Source: Actinomycetota bacterium
GTDB taxonomy: Bacteria; Actinomycetota; Actinomycetes; JACCUZ01
Direction: 5' to 3'
Assembly: GCA_030841035.1 (NCBI GenBank)
Contig: JAVEDI010000114.1
Location: 25,457 to 89,456, forward strand
Length of the DNA stretch: 64,000 bases
Of the stretch, positions 54,274-62,649 are shown piece after piece. The position numbers and the translations under genes were made by a program. The notes beneath the pieces are model-generated. The model saw only the letters and a list, made by a program, of their open reading frames with translations, ran no database searches and had not been told where the DNA came from. Each line of letters begins with the position of its first letter. Position 1 is the first letter of the stretch.

Positions 54274-55215
54274 GTGCACACCACCGTGGTGCTGGCGCTC
54301 GGGCTGCTGGCCATCTTCGTCGCGCTCGCGCTCGCGATCCTCACCGCCACCGACACCCTGACCCGACGACACCAGGTCAGCCGGTCGCTCGCCGCGGTCC
54401 GGGCGATCGACTCGGGCCCCTCGGCCGCCCGCCGCGAGCTCAACACGCCGTTCAGCGAACGGGTGCTGGGGCCGGGGATGGCCCGGCTGACCCGGCTCGG
54501 GCGTGGCCTCAGTGCCGCCGACCAGGTGGGCCGCCTGCGCCACCGCCTCGAGCTCGCGGGCAACCCGCCCCGATGGGACGTCGACCGCATCATCGCCTTC
54601 AAGGTCCTCGGTCTCGGCCTGGGGTTCGTCGTGGGGCTCGCCGTCCCGATGCTGCTGCGCGTGGGCGTGCTGCCCACCGTGGGCATGACGATCGCGCTGG
54701 CGACTGTGGGCTACCTCGGCCCGAACATCGCGCTCTACCAGGCGGCGTACAACCGCCGGGAGCAGATGCGCCGCGACCTGCCCGACTCGCTGGACCTGCT
54801 CACCATCTCGGTCGAGGCGGGGCTGGCGTTCGACGCCGCCCTGGCCCAGGTGGCACGCAACACGACAGGCCCCCTGGCGGAGGAGTTCTTCCGGGTGCTG
54901 CAGGAGATGCAGATCGGCCTCGGCCGGTCCGAGGCGATGCGGGCGCTGGGCGAGCGCAGCGACCTGGCCGAGCTGCGATCGTTCGTCACGGCGATGGTGC
55001 AGGCCGACGCGTTCGGCATCCCGATCGCCCAGGTGCTGCGCATCCAGGCCCGAGAGCTGCGGGTGAAGCGCAGCCAGCGCGCGGAGGAGCTGGCCCAAAG
55101 GGTGCCGGTGAAGATCCTCTTCCCGCTCATCTTCTGCATCCTCCCGTCGCTGTTCGTGGTGATCCTGGGACCGGCGGCCATCCAGCTCTACAAGTCGTTC
55201 GGGCACGGGCTCTGA
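54274..55215 (+). CDS. tadC: TadC (type II secretion F-type) membrane protein
   Basis: 313 residues from a GTG one base after the tadB stop. The T2SSF domain shows RRDLPDSLDLLTISVEAGLA, DAALAQVARNTTGPLAEEFF and FVTAMVQADAFGIPIAQVLR with membrane helices at both ends (LGLLAIFVALALAILTATDT; ILFPLIFCILPSLFVVILGP). It pairs with TadB as inner-membrane platform of the Flp pilus. Confidence 0.92.
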   Translation: MHTTVVLALGLLAIFVALALAILTATDTLTRRHQVSRSLAAVRAIDSGPSAARRELNTPFSERVLGPGMARLTRLGRGLSAADQVGRLRHRLELAGNPPRWDVDRIIAFKVLGLGLGFVVGLAVPMLLRVGVLPTVGMTIALATVGYLGPNIALYQAAYNRREQMRRDLPDSLDLLTISVEAGLAFDAALAQVARNTTGPLAEEFFRVLQEMQIGLGRSEAMRALGERSDLAELRSFVTAMVQADAFGIPIAQVLRIQARELRVKRSQRAEELAQRVPVKILFPLIFCILPSLFVVILGPAAIQLYKSFGHGL

Positions 55216-55309
55216 GCAGCCCGCGGGCACGGAGCAGCAACACGCGAGGGCGGCACTCGGGCGGTGTTCGACGCGCCGGCGGCCCGCGATGTGGCACCGT
55301 CTGACCATC

Positions 55310-56890
55310 ATGCGCCTGAGGAGAAGATCCGACGTCTCGGTCCGACAGCTCATCGTCGCCATCCGGATCGCCCTGCTGCTGCTGTGCTGCTCCCTGACGC
55401 TGGTCGACCAGCGGAGCACCGGTGCCGCGGTCGCGCTCGCCCTGCTGGTCGTCGTCGCAGTACTCGCCACGATCCCGCTGCCCAACCCGAGCCTGGCGCG
55501 GGCCCAGCCGGTCGCTGAGGCGGTCGCCGCGTGCCTGCTCGCGCTGACGCTGGAGCCGCTGCCGGAGTCGATGCTGCCCTACCTGTTGGCCCCTGCGCTC
55601 TCTGCCGGCCTGCAGTTCGGGTTCACCTCCGCGGTCCTGGCCGCCGGCCTCGGCTCCCTGGTCCTGCTCGTCGGCCGCTTCACCGGGGAGCAGCCCACGT
55701 CGCTCGCCGGCTATCTCGGCACCGTCAGCCAGTGGGGCCTGATCACCCTCGCGGTCGGCCTGCTCGGCGCGTGGGTGCACCGGCTGCAGCAGTCACAGGG
55801 ACCGCCGGAGAACGCGGCGTACGCGGCGGCGTACCGGCTCATCTCCCAGCTGCGTCTCGTCTCCCGGCAGCTCTCCGGAGGCCTCGACCCGGTCACCCTC
55901 TCCGAAGGCCTGCTCGAGCACCTGCACCGCTCGGTCCCCTTCGACCGCGCCAGCGTCTACGTGCGCGCCGCCGGGGGCCGGCTCTCCCCGCTGGCCACGC
56001 ACGGCGCGGACCGCCTCGACTGGGACGTGAGCAGCGGCCTCTTCGACGAGGCATGGGCATCGAGCGTGCCCGCCCGGCAGAGCTCGGCGCTCTCGGTCGG
56101 CACGATCGGGCACGCCGCGGCCATCCCGCTGCAGATCGGGCTGCGCACCTTCGGACTGGTGGCGCTGGAGCGCGCACAGCCCTTCGAGGCCCTGGACCTG
56201 CAGACGGCTGCCGAGGTCCTCGAGGAGCAGGCGTTGCGGCTGGAGACGGCGCTGCTGTTCTCCGAGGTCCGCACGCTGGCAACCGCCGAGGAACGTCGCC
56301 GGCTGGCCCGGGAGATCCACGACGGCATCGCCCAGGAGCTGGCCTCCCTCGGGTACGTCGTCGACGACCTCGCCGCCCGAGCCCGGTTCCTGCCGGACCT
56401 GGAGACGGACCTCAAGGCCCTGCGCGGGGAGCTGACGAGGGTCATCACCGAGCTGCGCTTGTCGATCTTCGACCTCCGCAGCGAGGTGCACTCGACGGTC
56501 GGTCTCGGTACCGCTTTGTCCGACTACGTCCGCCAGGTCGGCGTCGGGTCGAACCTCACCGTCCACCTGGTGCTCGACGAGGCGCCCACCCGCTTGTCGA
56601 TCGATGCGGAGACCGAGCTGCTGCGGATCGCCCAGGAGGCGATCACCAACGCCCGCAAGCATGCGAATGCGAACAACCTGTGGGTGACCTGCAGCGTCAA
56701 CCCACCACGGGCGATGCTGCGCATCGAGGACGACGGCAAGGGCCTCGGGCGCCCCCGCGCCGACAGCTTCGGGCTCGAGGTCATGCGCGAACGGGCCGAG
56801 CGCGTGGGTGCCCAGATCAAGGTCGTCAACCGCGAGGCCGGTGGGACCGAGGTCGAAGTGAGGCTAGGGTCCGCCCGCAGCGGCCGGTAA
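55310..56890 (+). CDS. GAF-domain sensor histidine kinase
   Basis: 526 residues from the ATG at 55310 (55289 is an alternative in-frame ATG). Five or six membrane helices occupy residues 15-150. A GAF domain follows (HLHRSVPFDRASVYVRAAGG to LRTFGLVALERAQPFEAL). HisKA_3 has the phospho-His in RRLAREIHDGIAQELASLGY; the HATPase shows LLRIAQEAITNARKHANANN and RIEDDGKGLGRPRADSFGLE. It lies between tadC and a NarL-family regulator inside the pilus locus, so it may control pilus expression. Confidence 0.9.
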   Translation: MRLRRRSDVSVRQLIVAIRIALLLLCCSLTLVDQRSTGAAVALALLVVVAVLATIPLPNPSLARAQPVAEAVAACLLALTLEPLPESMLPYLLAPALSAGLQFGFTSAVLAAGLGSLVLLVGRFTGEQPTSLAGYLGTVSQWGLITLAVGLLGAWVHRLQQSQGPPENAAYAAAYRLISQLRLVSRQLSGGLDPVTLSEGLLEHLHRSVPFDRASVYVRAAGGRLSPLATHGADRLDWDVSSGLFDEAWASSVPARQSSALSVGTIGHAAAIPLQIGLRTFGLVALERAQPFEALDLQTAAEVLEEQALRLETALLFSEVRTLATAEERRRLAREIHDGIAQELASLGYVVDDLAARARFLPDLETDLKALRGELTRVITELRLSIFDLRSEVHSTVGLGTALSDYVRQVGVGSNLTVHLVLDEAPTRLSIDAETELLRIAQEAITNARKHANANNLWVTCSVNPPRAMLRIEDDGKGLGRPRADSFGLEVMRERAERVGAQIKVVNREAGGTEVEVRLGSARSGR

Positions 56891-56893
56891 GGT
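56888..56893 (+). promoter_or_regulatory. -10 hexamer TAAGGT, leaderless start of the NarL-type regulator
   Basis: TAAGGT spans the stop codon of the kinase gene and is followed by 7 bases and the GTG at 56901. It may give the regulator its own transcript in addition to read-through. Confidence 0.4.
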
Positions 56894-56900
56894 ACGCCCC

Positions 56901-57548
56901 GTGACGATCTCCATCGTGTTGGTCGACGATCATGAGTTGATCCGGCAGGGTCTCCGGCGCGCCTTCGAGCGCACCGGCGACTTCACCGTGGTCGGCGAGG
57001 CAGGCTCCGTGGGAGCCGCCCTCGGCGTCGTGGCGGAGCAGTCTCCCGACGTCGTCATCTTCGACGTCCGGCTGCCTGACGGCAGCGGGCTGGACGCGGC
57101 CAAGAAGGTGCGCGAGAGCAACCCGGCGATGGGCATCGTCGTCCTCACGATGTACGCCGGTGACGACCAGCTGTTCGGCGCCCTCGAGGCCGGCGCGTCG
57201 GCCTTCGTGCCCAAGGACGCTCCCGCTGACGACGTCATCGCTGCTGCTCGGCACGCGGCCGTCTCCCCGCGCGCGTTCACGGCCAACGACCTCGCGGGCG
57301 CGATGCAGCGACGCCTCTCGCCGACCGGGCCTCAGCTGAGTCCCCGCGAGCGCGAGGTGCTGGGCCTGCTGGCCGACGGCCTGGGCGTCGCCGCCATCTC
57401 CAAGCAGCTGTTCATCAGCGAGTCGACCACCAAGACGCACATCTCGAAGGTCTACGAGAAGCTCGGAGCCGGGAACCGCGCCCAGGCGCTGATGACCGCC
57501 ATGCGGCTGGGTCTCATCGCGAACCCGCAGGACCCGATGGCTCGCTGA
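56901..57548 (+). CDS. NarL/LuxR-family response regulator
   Basis: 215 residues. Receiver opening IVLVDDHELIRQGLRRAFER with phospho-acceptor in VVIFDVRLPDGSG, and a LuxR helix-turn-helix (LSPREREVLGLLADGLGVAA, then STTKTHISKVYEKLGAGNRA). It follows the GAF kinase gene by 10 bases and is its probable partner. Two Flp pilin genes lie immediately downstream, which makes them plausible targets. Confidence 0.92.
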   Translation: MTISIVLVDDHELIRQGLRRAFERTGDFTVVGEAGSVGAALGVVAEQSPDVVIFDVRLPDGSGLDAAKKVRESNPAMGIVVLTMYAGDDQLFGALEAGASAFVPKDAPADDVIAAARHAAVSPRAFTANDLAGAMQRRLSPTGPQLSPREREVLGLLADGLGVAAISKQLFISESTTKTHISKVYEKLGAGNRAQALMTAMRLGLIANPQDPMAR

Positions 57549-57676
57549 GCGGGCCTTGGCGCCGGCGCGGCGCCGCTGCGCCCGTTCGGCGCATCCTCCG
57601 AACGGATGACCCAGGACTGACCAGCCGTTCGATGTTCCGTCCGGGATGTCCGGGTCGATGCTAGAGGGGCGCGTAA

Positions 57677-57693
57677 CCGGGCACGTTGCCCGG
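57677..57693 (+). promoter_or_regulatory. Perfect inverted repeat upstream of the Flp pilin genes
   Basis: CCGGGCA, loop CGT, TGCCCGG form a 7-base perfect stem 42 bases before the first pilin start, inside a 187-base gap. It could be an operator for the adjacent regulator or an mRNA hairpin shaping pilin expression. Nothing else with clear meaning is seen in the gap apart from a GGAGG at 57722. Confidence 0.4.
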
Positions 57694-57735
57694 CTCACGA
57701 CCCTTGTGACGCGGCCAACCCGGAGGTCATCCCCC

Positions 57736-57936
57736 ATGCTCGCCTACATCCGTAAGGTCGTTCAGATCAAGCGTGACGAGGGCGCCTCGGCCGTTGAGTA
57801 CGGTCTCCTCGTGGCCGCCATCGCAGCCCTGATCGTTATCGTCGTCTTCGCGCTGGGCAACACGATCCAGAAGGTCTTCCAGCACACCTGCGATAGCATC
57901 TCGCAGAAGACGGCTCCCAGCAGCGGCAACTGCTAG
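57736..57936 (+). CDS. flp: Flp-family type IVb pilin (first copy)
   Basis: 66 residues. A short basic leader (KVVQIKRDEG) precedes the class IVb prepilin junction G|ASAVEYGLLVAAIAALIV, where TadV-type peptidases cut and where Glu and Tyr (E5, Y6 of the mature protein) are hallmark residues. A hydrophobic helix and a short tail with two Cys follow. It is the major subunit candidate of the Tad pilus. A GGAGG lies 9 bases before the ATG. Reading from 57646 adds residues before the leader and is not preferred. Confidence 0.92.
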   Translation: MLAYIRKVVQIKRDEGASAVEYGLLVAAIAALIVIVVFALGNTIQKVFQHTCDSISQKTAPSSGNC

Positions 57937-57987
57937 CAGCCTTGGACCGCGCGTCGTCTGTGACGACGCACCGACGGCGGAGGAACC

Positions 57988-58164
57988 GTGCGGCAAGGGC
58001 AGGGCGACGAGGGCGCGTCGGCTGTGGAGTACGGACTGATCGTCTTTGCCATCGCGGCTGCCATCGTCGGCATCCTGTGGGCGTTCAGCGGTGCGGTTCG
58101 CGCCTCCTACGACGACAGCTGTGACCGCATAGCCGCAGCGGCGAACCAGTCGCAATGTCAGTGA
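57988..58164 (+). CDS. Flp-family type IVb pilin (second, shorter copy)
   Basis: 58 residues from a GTG 4 bases after GGAGG. The leader VRQGQGDEG is followed by the same junction G|ASAVEYGLIVFAIAAAIVG, then a tail YDDSCDRIAAAANQSQCQ with two cysteines in the same relative places as the first pilin. It lies 51 bases after the first copy. Probably a minor pilin or a divergent duplicate. No prepilin peptidase gene is in the window. Confidence 0.88.
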   Translation: MRQGQGDEGASAVEYGLIVFAIAAAIVGILWAFSGAVRASYDDSCDRIAAAANQSQCQ

Positions 58165-58226
58165 GGCCGGCCTGCGCGGAGGCGCAGCCCTCCCAGTAGC
58201 ACAGCCCAGCACGTGTCCCCGGACCG

Positions 58227-59645
58227 GTGATCCACTCGATGAGACGCGTGGCCCCGTTGCCGGGATCCCGGGACGCGCGAGAGCCGGTTGCCAGCTGGCG
58301 GGCGATCCTCGCACAGGTGCTCGTCGTGGCAGCCCTCTTCTTCCTGTACCTGGGCACGGCGACCTTCGACCAGCGCCAGAACATCGACACGCTGTCCACC
58401 CTGGTGCCTGCCTGGCAGCTCGCCTCCCATGGCAACGTGTTCGCCGATCAGTACGGCGGGTTCACTCCCTGGTTCGTCGAGGTGCGCGATCACGTGGTGA
58501 GCAACCGCCTGCCCGGCGCCATCCTGTGGGCGACTCCCTTCTATCTCCTGCTGGGTCGCGGCGGGGCTCTCGCACCGCTGTACCCGGCCGCGGTCGCCAG
58601 CGCAGCCGCCGCTGCCCTGGCGGCTTGGTTCCTCTATCGGGTGCTGCTGCGGATCTGTGTGCGGCGGGTGGCGGTCTGCGCAGCGCTGCTCTTCGCCCTG
58701 GCGACGCCGACCTGGTCGATATCGGCCGATGCGTTGTGGACCCATGGACCGGCTCAGCTGTTCCTCGCTCTGTCGCTCCTGCTGTACGCCAAGCAGCGAT
58801 ACGCCGCCGGCGGACTCTCGCAGGGCTTCGCGATCCTCATCCGGCCGCACCTTGCCGTCGTCCCCCTCGTCCAGGGCATCTGGACAGGTGTGGCCCAGCG
58901 ATCGCTGCGTCCTGCCCTCGTGGTCGGCTTGACGAGCGCACTGGGCATCGCAGGCTTGTTGCTCTACTACCGGCTCGTCTACCGCGTGTGGACGGTTGCG
59001 GGGGGCTACGGACGGCTCGGCGGGTACGCCGAGGGTGACCAGTCCGACCTCGAGCCGCGGTTGCGGAACTTCGCGCATCTGGGGACCAACGTGCTGGGTG
59101 CCCTGGTCTCGCCTGGTCGCGGGATGCTGGTGTACACCCCGTTCCTCCTGCTCCTGCTGCCGGGCCTTCACGCAGCCTGGCGAACGGCTCCCGTGTGGGC
59201 GCGATCCGCTGCCGTGGCTGGCGTCGTCTATGCGCTCGTCCAGCTCGGGAACAACAGCTTCGCCGGCGGCGAGGACTTCTTCGGTTACCGGCTCATGCTC
59301 GAGCCCTTGACACTGTGGGCTCCGCTGTTGGCTCTGTCCTACCAGTCCTGGACGGACGCCCGCCGTTGGCGCCGCGCACTGTTTGCCGTTGCAGCCGCGG
59401 GCACGGCCGTGTGGCAAGCAACTGCTGCGGTCTCGCACAGCGACTTCCAGCATCCGCTTCATCCGTGGTCGCATACCGGCTATGCCGACGTCGGCGGCCA
59501 ACAGCCCGTGTTGCTGCTCGCCTTCTCGGTGGTCGGTCTGCTGGTCCTGGCAGCCGCACCGGTCAGATCGAGGCTGGCAAGGGGCGGAGCAACAGTTCAG
59601 CCAGGTGGCTCGCGCCCGTCGACGCAGAGCAGGGAGCGCAGCTGA
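58227..59645 (+). CDS. Polytopic membrane protein, possible lipid-linked glycosyltransferase
   Basis: 472 residues with about eleven hydrophobic segments. The first periplasmic loop contains DQRQNIDTLSTLVPAW and a later one RDHVVSNRLPGAILWATPFY, with RLPG and a D-R-x-x-N-I-D motif reminiscent of GT-C membrane glycosyltransferases (DUF2029/GT39-like). I cannot name the family with confidence. The 3' end overlaps the PimB-like gene on the other strand by 49 bases. It may belong with mannosyl or cell-wall glycan assembly. Confidence 0.7.
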   Translation: MIHSMRRVAPLPGSRDAREPVASWRAILAQVLVVAALFFLYLGTATFDQRQNIDTLSTLVPAWQLASHGNVFADQYGGFTPWFVEVRDHVVSNRLPGAILWATPFYLLLGRGGALAPLYPAAVASAAAAALAAWFLYRVLLRICVRRVAVCAALLFALATPTWSISADALWTHGPAQLFLALSLLLYAKQRYAAGGLSQGFAILIRPHLAVVPLVQGIWTGVAQRSLRPALVVGLTSALGIAGLLLYYRLVYRVWTVAGGYGRLGGYAEGDQSDLEPRLRNFAHLGTNVLGALVSPGRGMLVYTPFLLLLLPGLHAAWRTAPVWARSAAVAGVVYALVQLGNNSFAGGEDFFGYRLMLEPLTLWAPLLALSYQSWTDARRWRRALFAVAAAGTAVWQATAAVSHSDFQHPLHPWSHTGYADVGGQQPVLLLAFSVVGLLVLAAAPVRSRLARGGATVQPGGSRPSTQSRERS

Positions 59646-60751
59646 GTCGCCAGGTCGTCCCAGCGCCACCGCTGCTCCACCCAGCGACGACCCGCTCCCC
59701 CCATCTGCCCGGCGAGCTCCTTGTCGAGCAGCAGCGTCGACACGCGCTCGGCGATCTGCTCCGTGGAGCGCCCGTCGACGACGTACCCGGTCCTGCCGTC
59801 CTGCACCGCGTCCGGCGCGCCGCCCGAAGCACCTGCGACTACGGGCAGCCCGCAGGCCGAAGCCTCGATGTAGACGATGCCGAGCCCCTCGACCTCGAAG
59901 CCGGCCTTGCGCGTGCGGGTGGGCATGCAGAACACGTCGCCCGCTGCGAAGTACGCCGGCGTCTCGGCCCACGGCTTGGCGCCGGTGAACACCACGTCGC
60001 GCTGCAGTCCCAGCTCCTCGACCAGCTTCTGCAAGGGACGGCGTTGCGGTCCGTCGCCGACGATGAGCACCGCGGCATCGGGGACGCGGCGCCGGATGAG
60101 TGGCAAGGACCTGATGAGCATGTCCTGCCCCTTGCGCTCGACCAGGCGAGCGACGCAGACCACGACGGGGCGATCGGCCAGCCCATAGCGCCGCCGCACC
60201 TCGGTGCCGGGGACGTCGGGAGTGAACACGGCGTCGTCGACCCCTGGCGTCAGCTGCGTCATCCGCGCGGCGGCTCCGGCGGACAGCGCCTTGGCGATGC
60301 GCCGGCGCGTGTAGCCGCCGAGGTACGTCATGACGTCGGTGGTCTCACCGATGCGCCGGAGCATGGCGCGGGTGCCTGGCGTGTCGGCCCACCACACCTC
60401 GTGCCCGTGGGTCGTCGCGACGGTACGCCGCACACCGGCGCGCGTGGTCAGCCGGTGCGCCATGAGCCCGAGCGGTGCGGCCGCCCCGAACCACACCGAG
60501 TCACAGCCGAGGCTGCGCGCGATCTGCTCGGAGCGTCGGGTGATCCGGGGCGTCGGCAGCATGATGCGCGCCGGGTCGCGCACGACGGTGAACGGCAGAG
60601 TCGAGTCGAAGGCCGCGGCACCCGGCTGCTGCGCCGTATGGACGACTACCCGGTCGGCCGGCATCCGCACCACCATCGCGAGGACGAACGACTCGATGCC
60701 GCCCACGCGAGGCGGGAAGTCGTTGGTGATGACGAGGGTGCGTCCGGCCAC
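59597..60751 (-). CDS. pimB: GT4 mannosyltransferase, PimB-like
   Basis: 384 residues of GT-B fold family 4. The N-terminal LVITNDFPPRVGGIESFVLA is the PimB/PimA-type opening; VVCVARLVERKGQDMLIRSL, LIVGDGPQRRPLQKLVEELG and the E-x7-E region (EGLGIVYIEASACGLPVVAG) complete the donor site. In mycobacteria PimB' (Rv2188c) adds the second mannose to phosphatidylinositol mannosides. Order and strand relative to fadD15 match that locus, apart from the inserted Tad genes. Confidence 0.88.
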   Translation of the reverse strand: MAGRTLVITNDFPPRVGGIESFVLAMVVRMPADRVVVHTAQQPGAAAFDSTLPFTVVRDPARIMLPTPRITRRSEQIARSLGCDSVWFGAAAPLGLMAHRLTTRAGVRRTVATTHGHEVWWADTPGTRAMLRRIGETTDVMTYLGGYTRRRIAKALSAGAAARMTQLTPGVDDAVFTPDVPGTEVRRRYGLADRPVVVCVARLVERKGQDMLIRSLPLIRRRVPDAAVLIVGDGPQRRPLQKLVEELGLQRDVVFTGAKPWAETPAYFAAGDVFCMPTRTRKAGFEVEGLGIVYIEASACGLPVVAGASGGAPDAVQDGRTGYVVDGRSTEQIAERVSTLLLDKELAGQMGGAGRRWVEQRWRWDDLATQLRSLLCVDGREPPG

Positions 60752-60778
60752 GGTCGGGAAGCCTACGTGGGCTGCCCG

Positions 60779-61093
60779 TCAGCCTCGATGCTCGTCGGGG
60801 ACAGGGCCATATCTTCCGGCCTCGTAGTCGGTCAGATGCTGCGCGACGACAGTCCGCAGCTGTTCGTCATCCATCTGATCCGCCGTCCGCTCCTCATCGA
60901 AGGGACTGTGGTTGCTCAGGTCGAACAGCAGATCATTGATGAGTCCGCCAAGGGTTTCGCCCAGCCACTCGTTCGCACGCGAGCCCTCGCTCTGGGCGAG
61001 GAAGAACTCCACGCCGTAGTCCTCGCCGGAGAGCTCCCTGTTGACGAACTGCCGAGAGAGCTCCACCTGACGGTCGCACCACCGGGCTGACAC
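60779..61093 (-). CDS. Putative immunity protein to the adjacent colicin D-like toxin
   Basis: 104 residues from a GTG 3 bases after the toxin stop. The protein is acidic and helical (LSRQFVNRELSGEDYGVEFF; LGGLINDLLFDLSNHSPFDE; QMDDEQLRTVVAQHLTDYEA), resembling the colicin D immunity-like family, in which an acidic helical protein blocks the basic tRNase domain. Pairing with the toxin gene directly upstream on the same strand supports the call. The family match is from memory and by eye. Confidence 0.65.
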   Translation of the reverse strand: MSARWCDRQVELSRQFVNRELSGEDYGVEFFLAQSEGSRANEWLGETLGGLINDLLFDLSNHSPFDEERTADQMDDEQLRTVVAQHLTDYEAGRYGPVPDEHRG

Positions 61094-61096
61094 GTC

Positions 61097-62278
61097 TCAC
61101 CTCCCACCCAACGTGCCAGTGTGCCAAAGATGCCATTGCTGCTCCGGTCCGAGCTCGAGAGCCGTCCAGAAGGAGCCGTCGAGATGACAGATCACAACCT
61201 GACGGGTGTCGTAGTCAGCGAAGAAGAGCGCATCTCGCCCGTTGTAGGCACCGTCGATGCGCACCGTTGACGGGCGCGACACGAAGGCGGACAACACTGA
61301 CCTGAAGTCTGCCGACGTCTGCCGGGTGTAAGCCCTGGAGACGCCGAAGGCGGGGGCGTGCTTGTGGTGGGTCCTCAGTTGCTCGGTCTCGAACCGCAGA
61401 GGACGCTCGTCCTGCGGGTAGATGGCCCGGTTGATGCGCAACAGCTCACGGCGCCGGCCGGGAACCTGCATCGAGGCGAGGCGGCGCGGTGTCAGCTCGA
61501 GGTAGCCGCGTGAGCGTCCCGGTGAGAGCACGTAGCTCTCCCCCGCCCCGAGCACAGCAGCCAGACCTGCGTCACCCCAGGCCACGCGCCCGTCGTCGAG
61601 CCATTCGAGGCCGACGGTCGTCCCGGCCCCTACGGCAGCGCCTCCGACCGGTGTCTCGAGCCAGACCGGCGCATGGACGACTGCCGTCGTCAGGCGCGGG
61701 ACCACCACTGCGCGCAGCGCCTGCACGGCACGAGCCAGCCGCGCAGCCGCCAGCAGCCCTTCACCTGCGGCGACCTCCGCGGCGGCTGCCGCGGCGGAAG
61801 CCGCCGCCATCTCCCCGGCCGCCGCGGACACCACCGCCGCTTCGGCAGCTGCAGCGCCCGGTGCCGCCGTACCGGCGCTGCCGACCGTCACCACGAACGC
61901 TCCGGCAGTCACCGCGACCACCGCCGACACGGCGGCGACCTTGCGCCAGGACCAGTCGTGCCGGTCGCTCGCCCTCTGCACAGCCACAGCCAACCGATCG
62001 AGCTCGTCGGCGAACAGCGTGAGCGAGCGCCGCACCGTCGCCGCGTCGTGCACCAGCTGCTCGAGCGGCCGAGGGGCGGCCGCAGCGCCACGGCCGCGCC
62101 AGTCGCGACGTAGGCCGACGATGACCCATTGGGCATCACGGGCCACTGTCGCCAGGACCGCCTCGAGCTCGCGACAGTCCACGGCGAGGCGGTGCAGCGC
62201 CGCTGCATGCCCCGCCGGAAGCCGCGGCAGCAACCAGCGGCCGGGCCCCAGGGCAACCGGAGGTTGCACCAGCCTCAT
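61097..62278 (-). CDS. Polymorphic toxin: WXG-like N-terminus, membrane/Ala-rich middle, colicin D-like tRNase C-terminus
   Basis: 393 residues; the ATG overlaps the WXG100 stop (ATGA). Residues 1-110 are a helical hairpin with a W60-R-G62 turn, as in WXG/LXG-like T7SS substrates. Residues 113-134 are hydrophobic and 137-190 very Ala-rich. The C-terminus (about 290-393) has THHKHAPAFGVSRAYTRQTS, then IDGAYNGRDALFF, VVICHLDGSFW and a final GTLGGR, the pattern of the colicin D anticodon nuclease, whose catalytic His corresponds to His307 with Lys306 beside it. Colicin D cuts tRNA-Arg; the target here is unknown. The immunity gene is directly downstream. Confidence 0.75.
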   Translation of the reverse strand: MRLVQPPVALGPGRWLLPRLPAGHAAALHRLAVDCRELEAVLATVARDAQWVIVGLRRDWRGRGAAAAPRPLEQLVHDAATVRRSLTLFADELDRLAVAVQRASDRHDWSWRKVAAVSAVVAVTAGAFVVTVGSAGTAAPGAAAAEAAVVSAAAGEMAAASAAAAAAEVAAGEGLLAAARLARAVQALRAVVVPRLTTAVVHAPVWLETPVGGAAVGAGTTVGLEWLDDGRVAWGDAGLAAVLGAGESYVLSPGRSRGYLELTPRRLASMQVPGRRRELLRINRAIYPQDERPLRFETEQLRTHHKHAPAFGVSRAYTRQTSADFRSVLSAFVSRPSTVRIDGAYNGRDALFFADYDTRQVVICHLDGSFWTALELGPEQQWHLWHTGTLGGR

Positions 62279-62562
62279 CGGCTTCGATGCACCGTGAGAT
62301 CTGACTCGAGCTCGCGGTAGCGGTCCGCGACCTGCACCAGCGCTCCGCCGTACCGCTCGAATCCCTCGGCCAGGTTGTCGATGGCACCGGCCACTTCCGA
62401 CCACGCCGCCGTCAGCGATGCGGACACCTCGCTGTCGAGCTCGTCGGCCGTCTGCCGCATCCGTCCGCTCAGCTGGTCGCCGTAGCTGGTGACGCGCCGT
62501 CCGATGCGTCGCAGCTGCTCCGCGGCCGAGACCAGGTCATCCGTCTGTACCTCAATCACCAT
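62275..62562 (-). CDS. WXG100-like type VII secretion partner
   Basis: 95 residues, two predicted helices with a central turn. It opens VIEVQTDDLVSAAEQLRRIG and has LTAAWSEVAGAIDNLAEGFE, where Trp-Ser-Glu replaces the usual Trp-x-Gly. Length, helical layout and position before a toxin gene match WXG100 proteins that escort T7SS toxins. No EccC or other secretion genes lie in the window. Translationally coupled to the toxin through a four-base overlap. Confidence 0.75.
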   Translation of the reverse strand: MVIEVQTDDLVSAAEQLRRIGRRVTSYGDQLSGRMRQTADELDSEVSASLTAAWSEVAGAIDNLAEGFERYGGALVQVADRYRELESDLTVHRSR

Positions 62563-62649
62563 GGTGGGAGCCTCGCAGAACGCGCGTCGGGCACTCGCCG
62601 CTCATCCACAGGCGCCGTACGCCGCCCGTCACGACAGCGCCGCGGCCGG

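Noticed and set aside
52266..54686. An 806-codon reverse open frame across tadB
   Set aside because: Antisense to the VWA-TadB fusion and tadC, which carry intact motifs; no recognisable domain in the reverse reading.
58158..59972. A 604-codon reverse open frame overlapping the membrane protein gene
   Set aside because: Composition is Arg/Gln/His-rich and non-membrane, while the forward frame gives a coherent polytopic protein and the 3' part belongs to the pimB-like gene in another frame.
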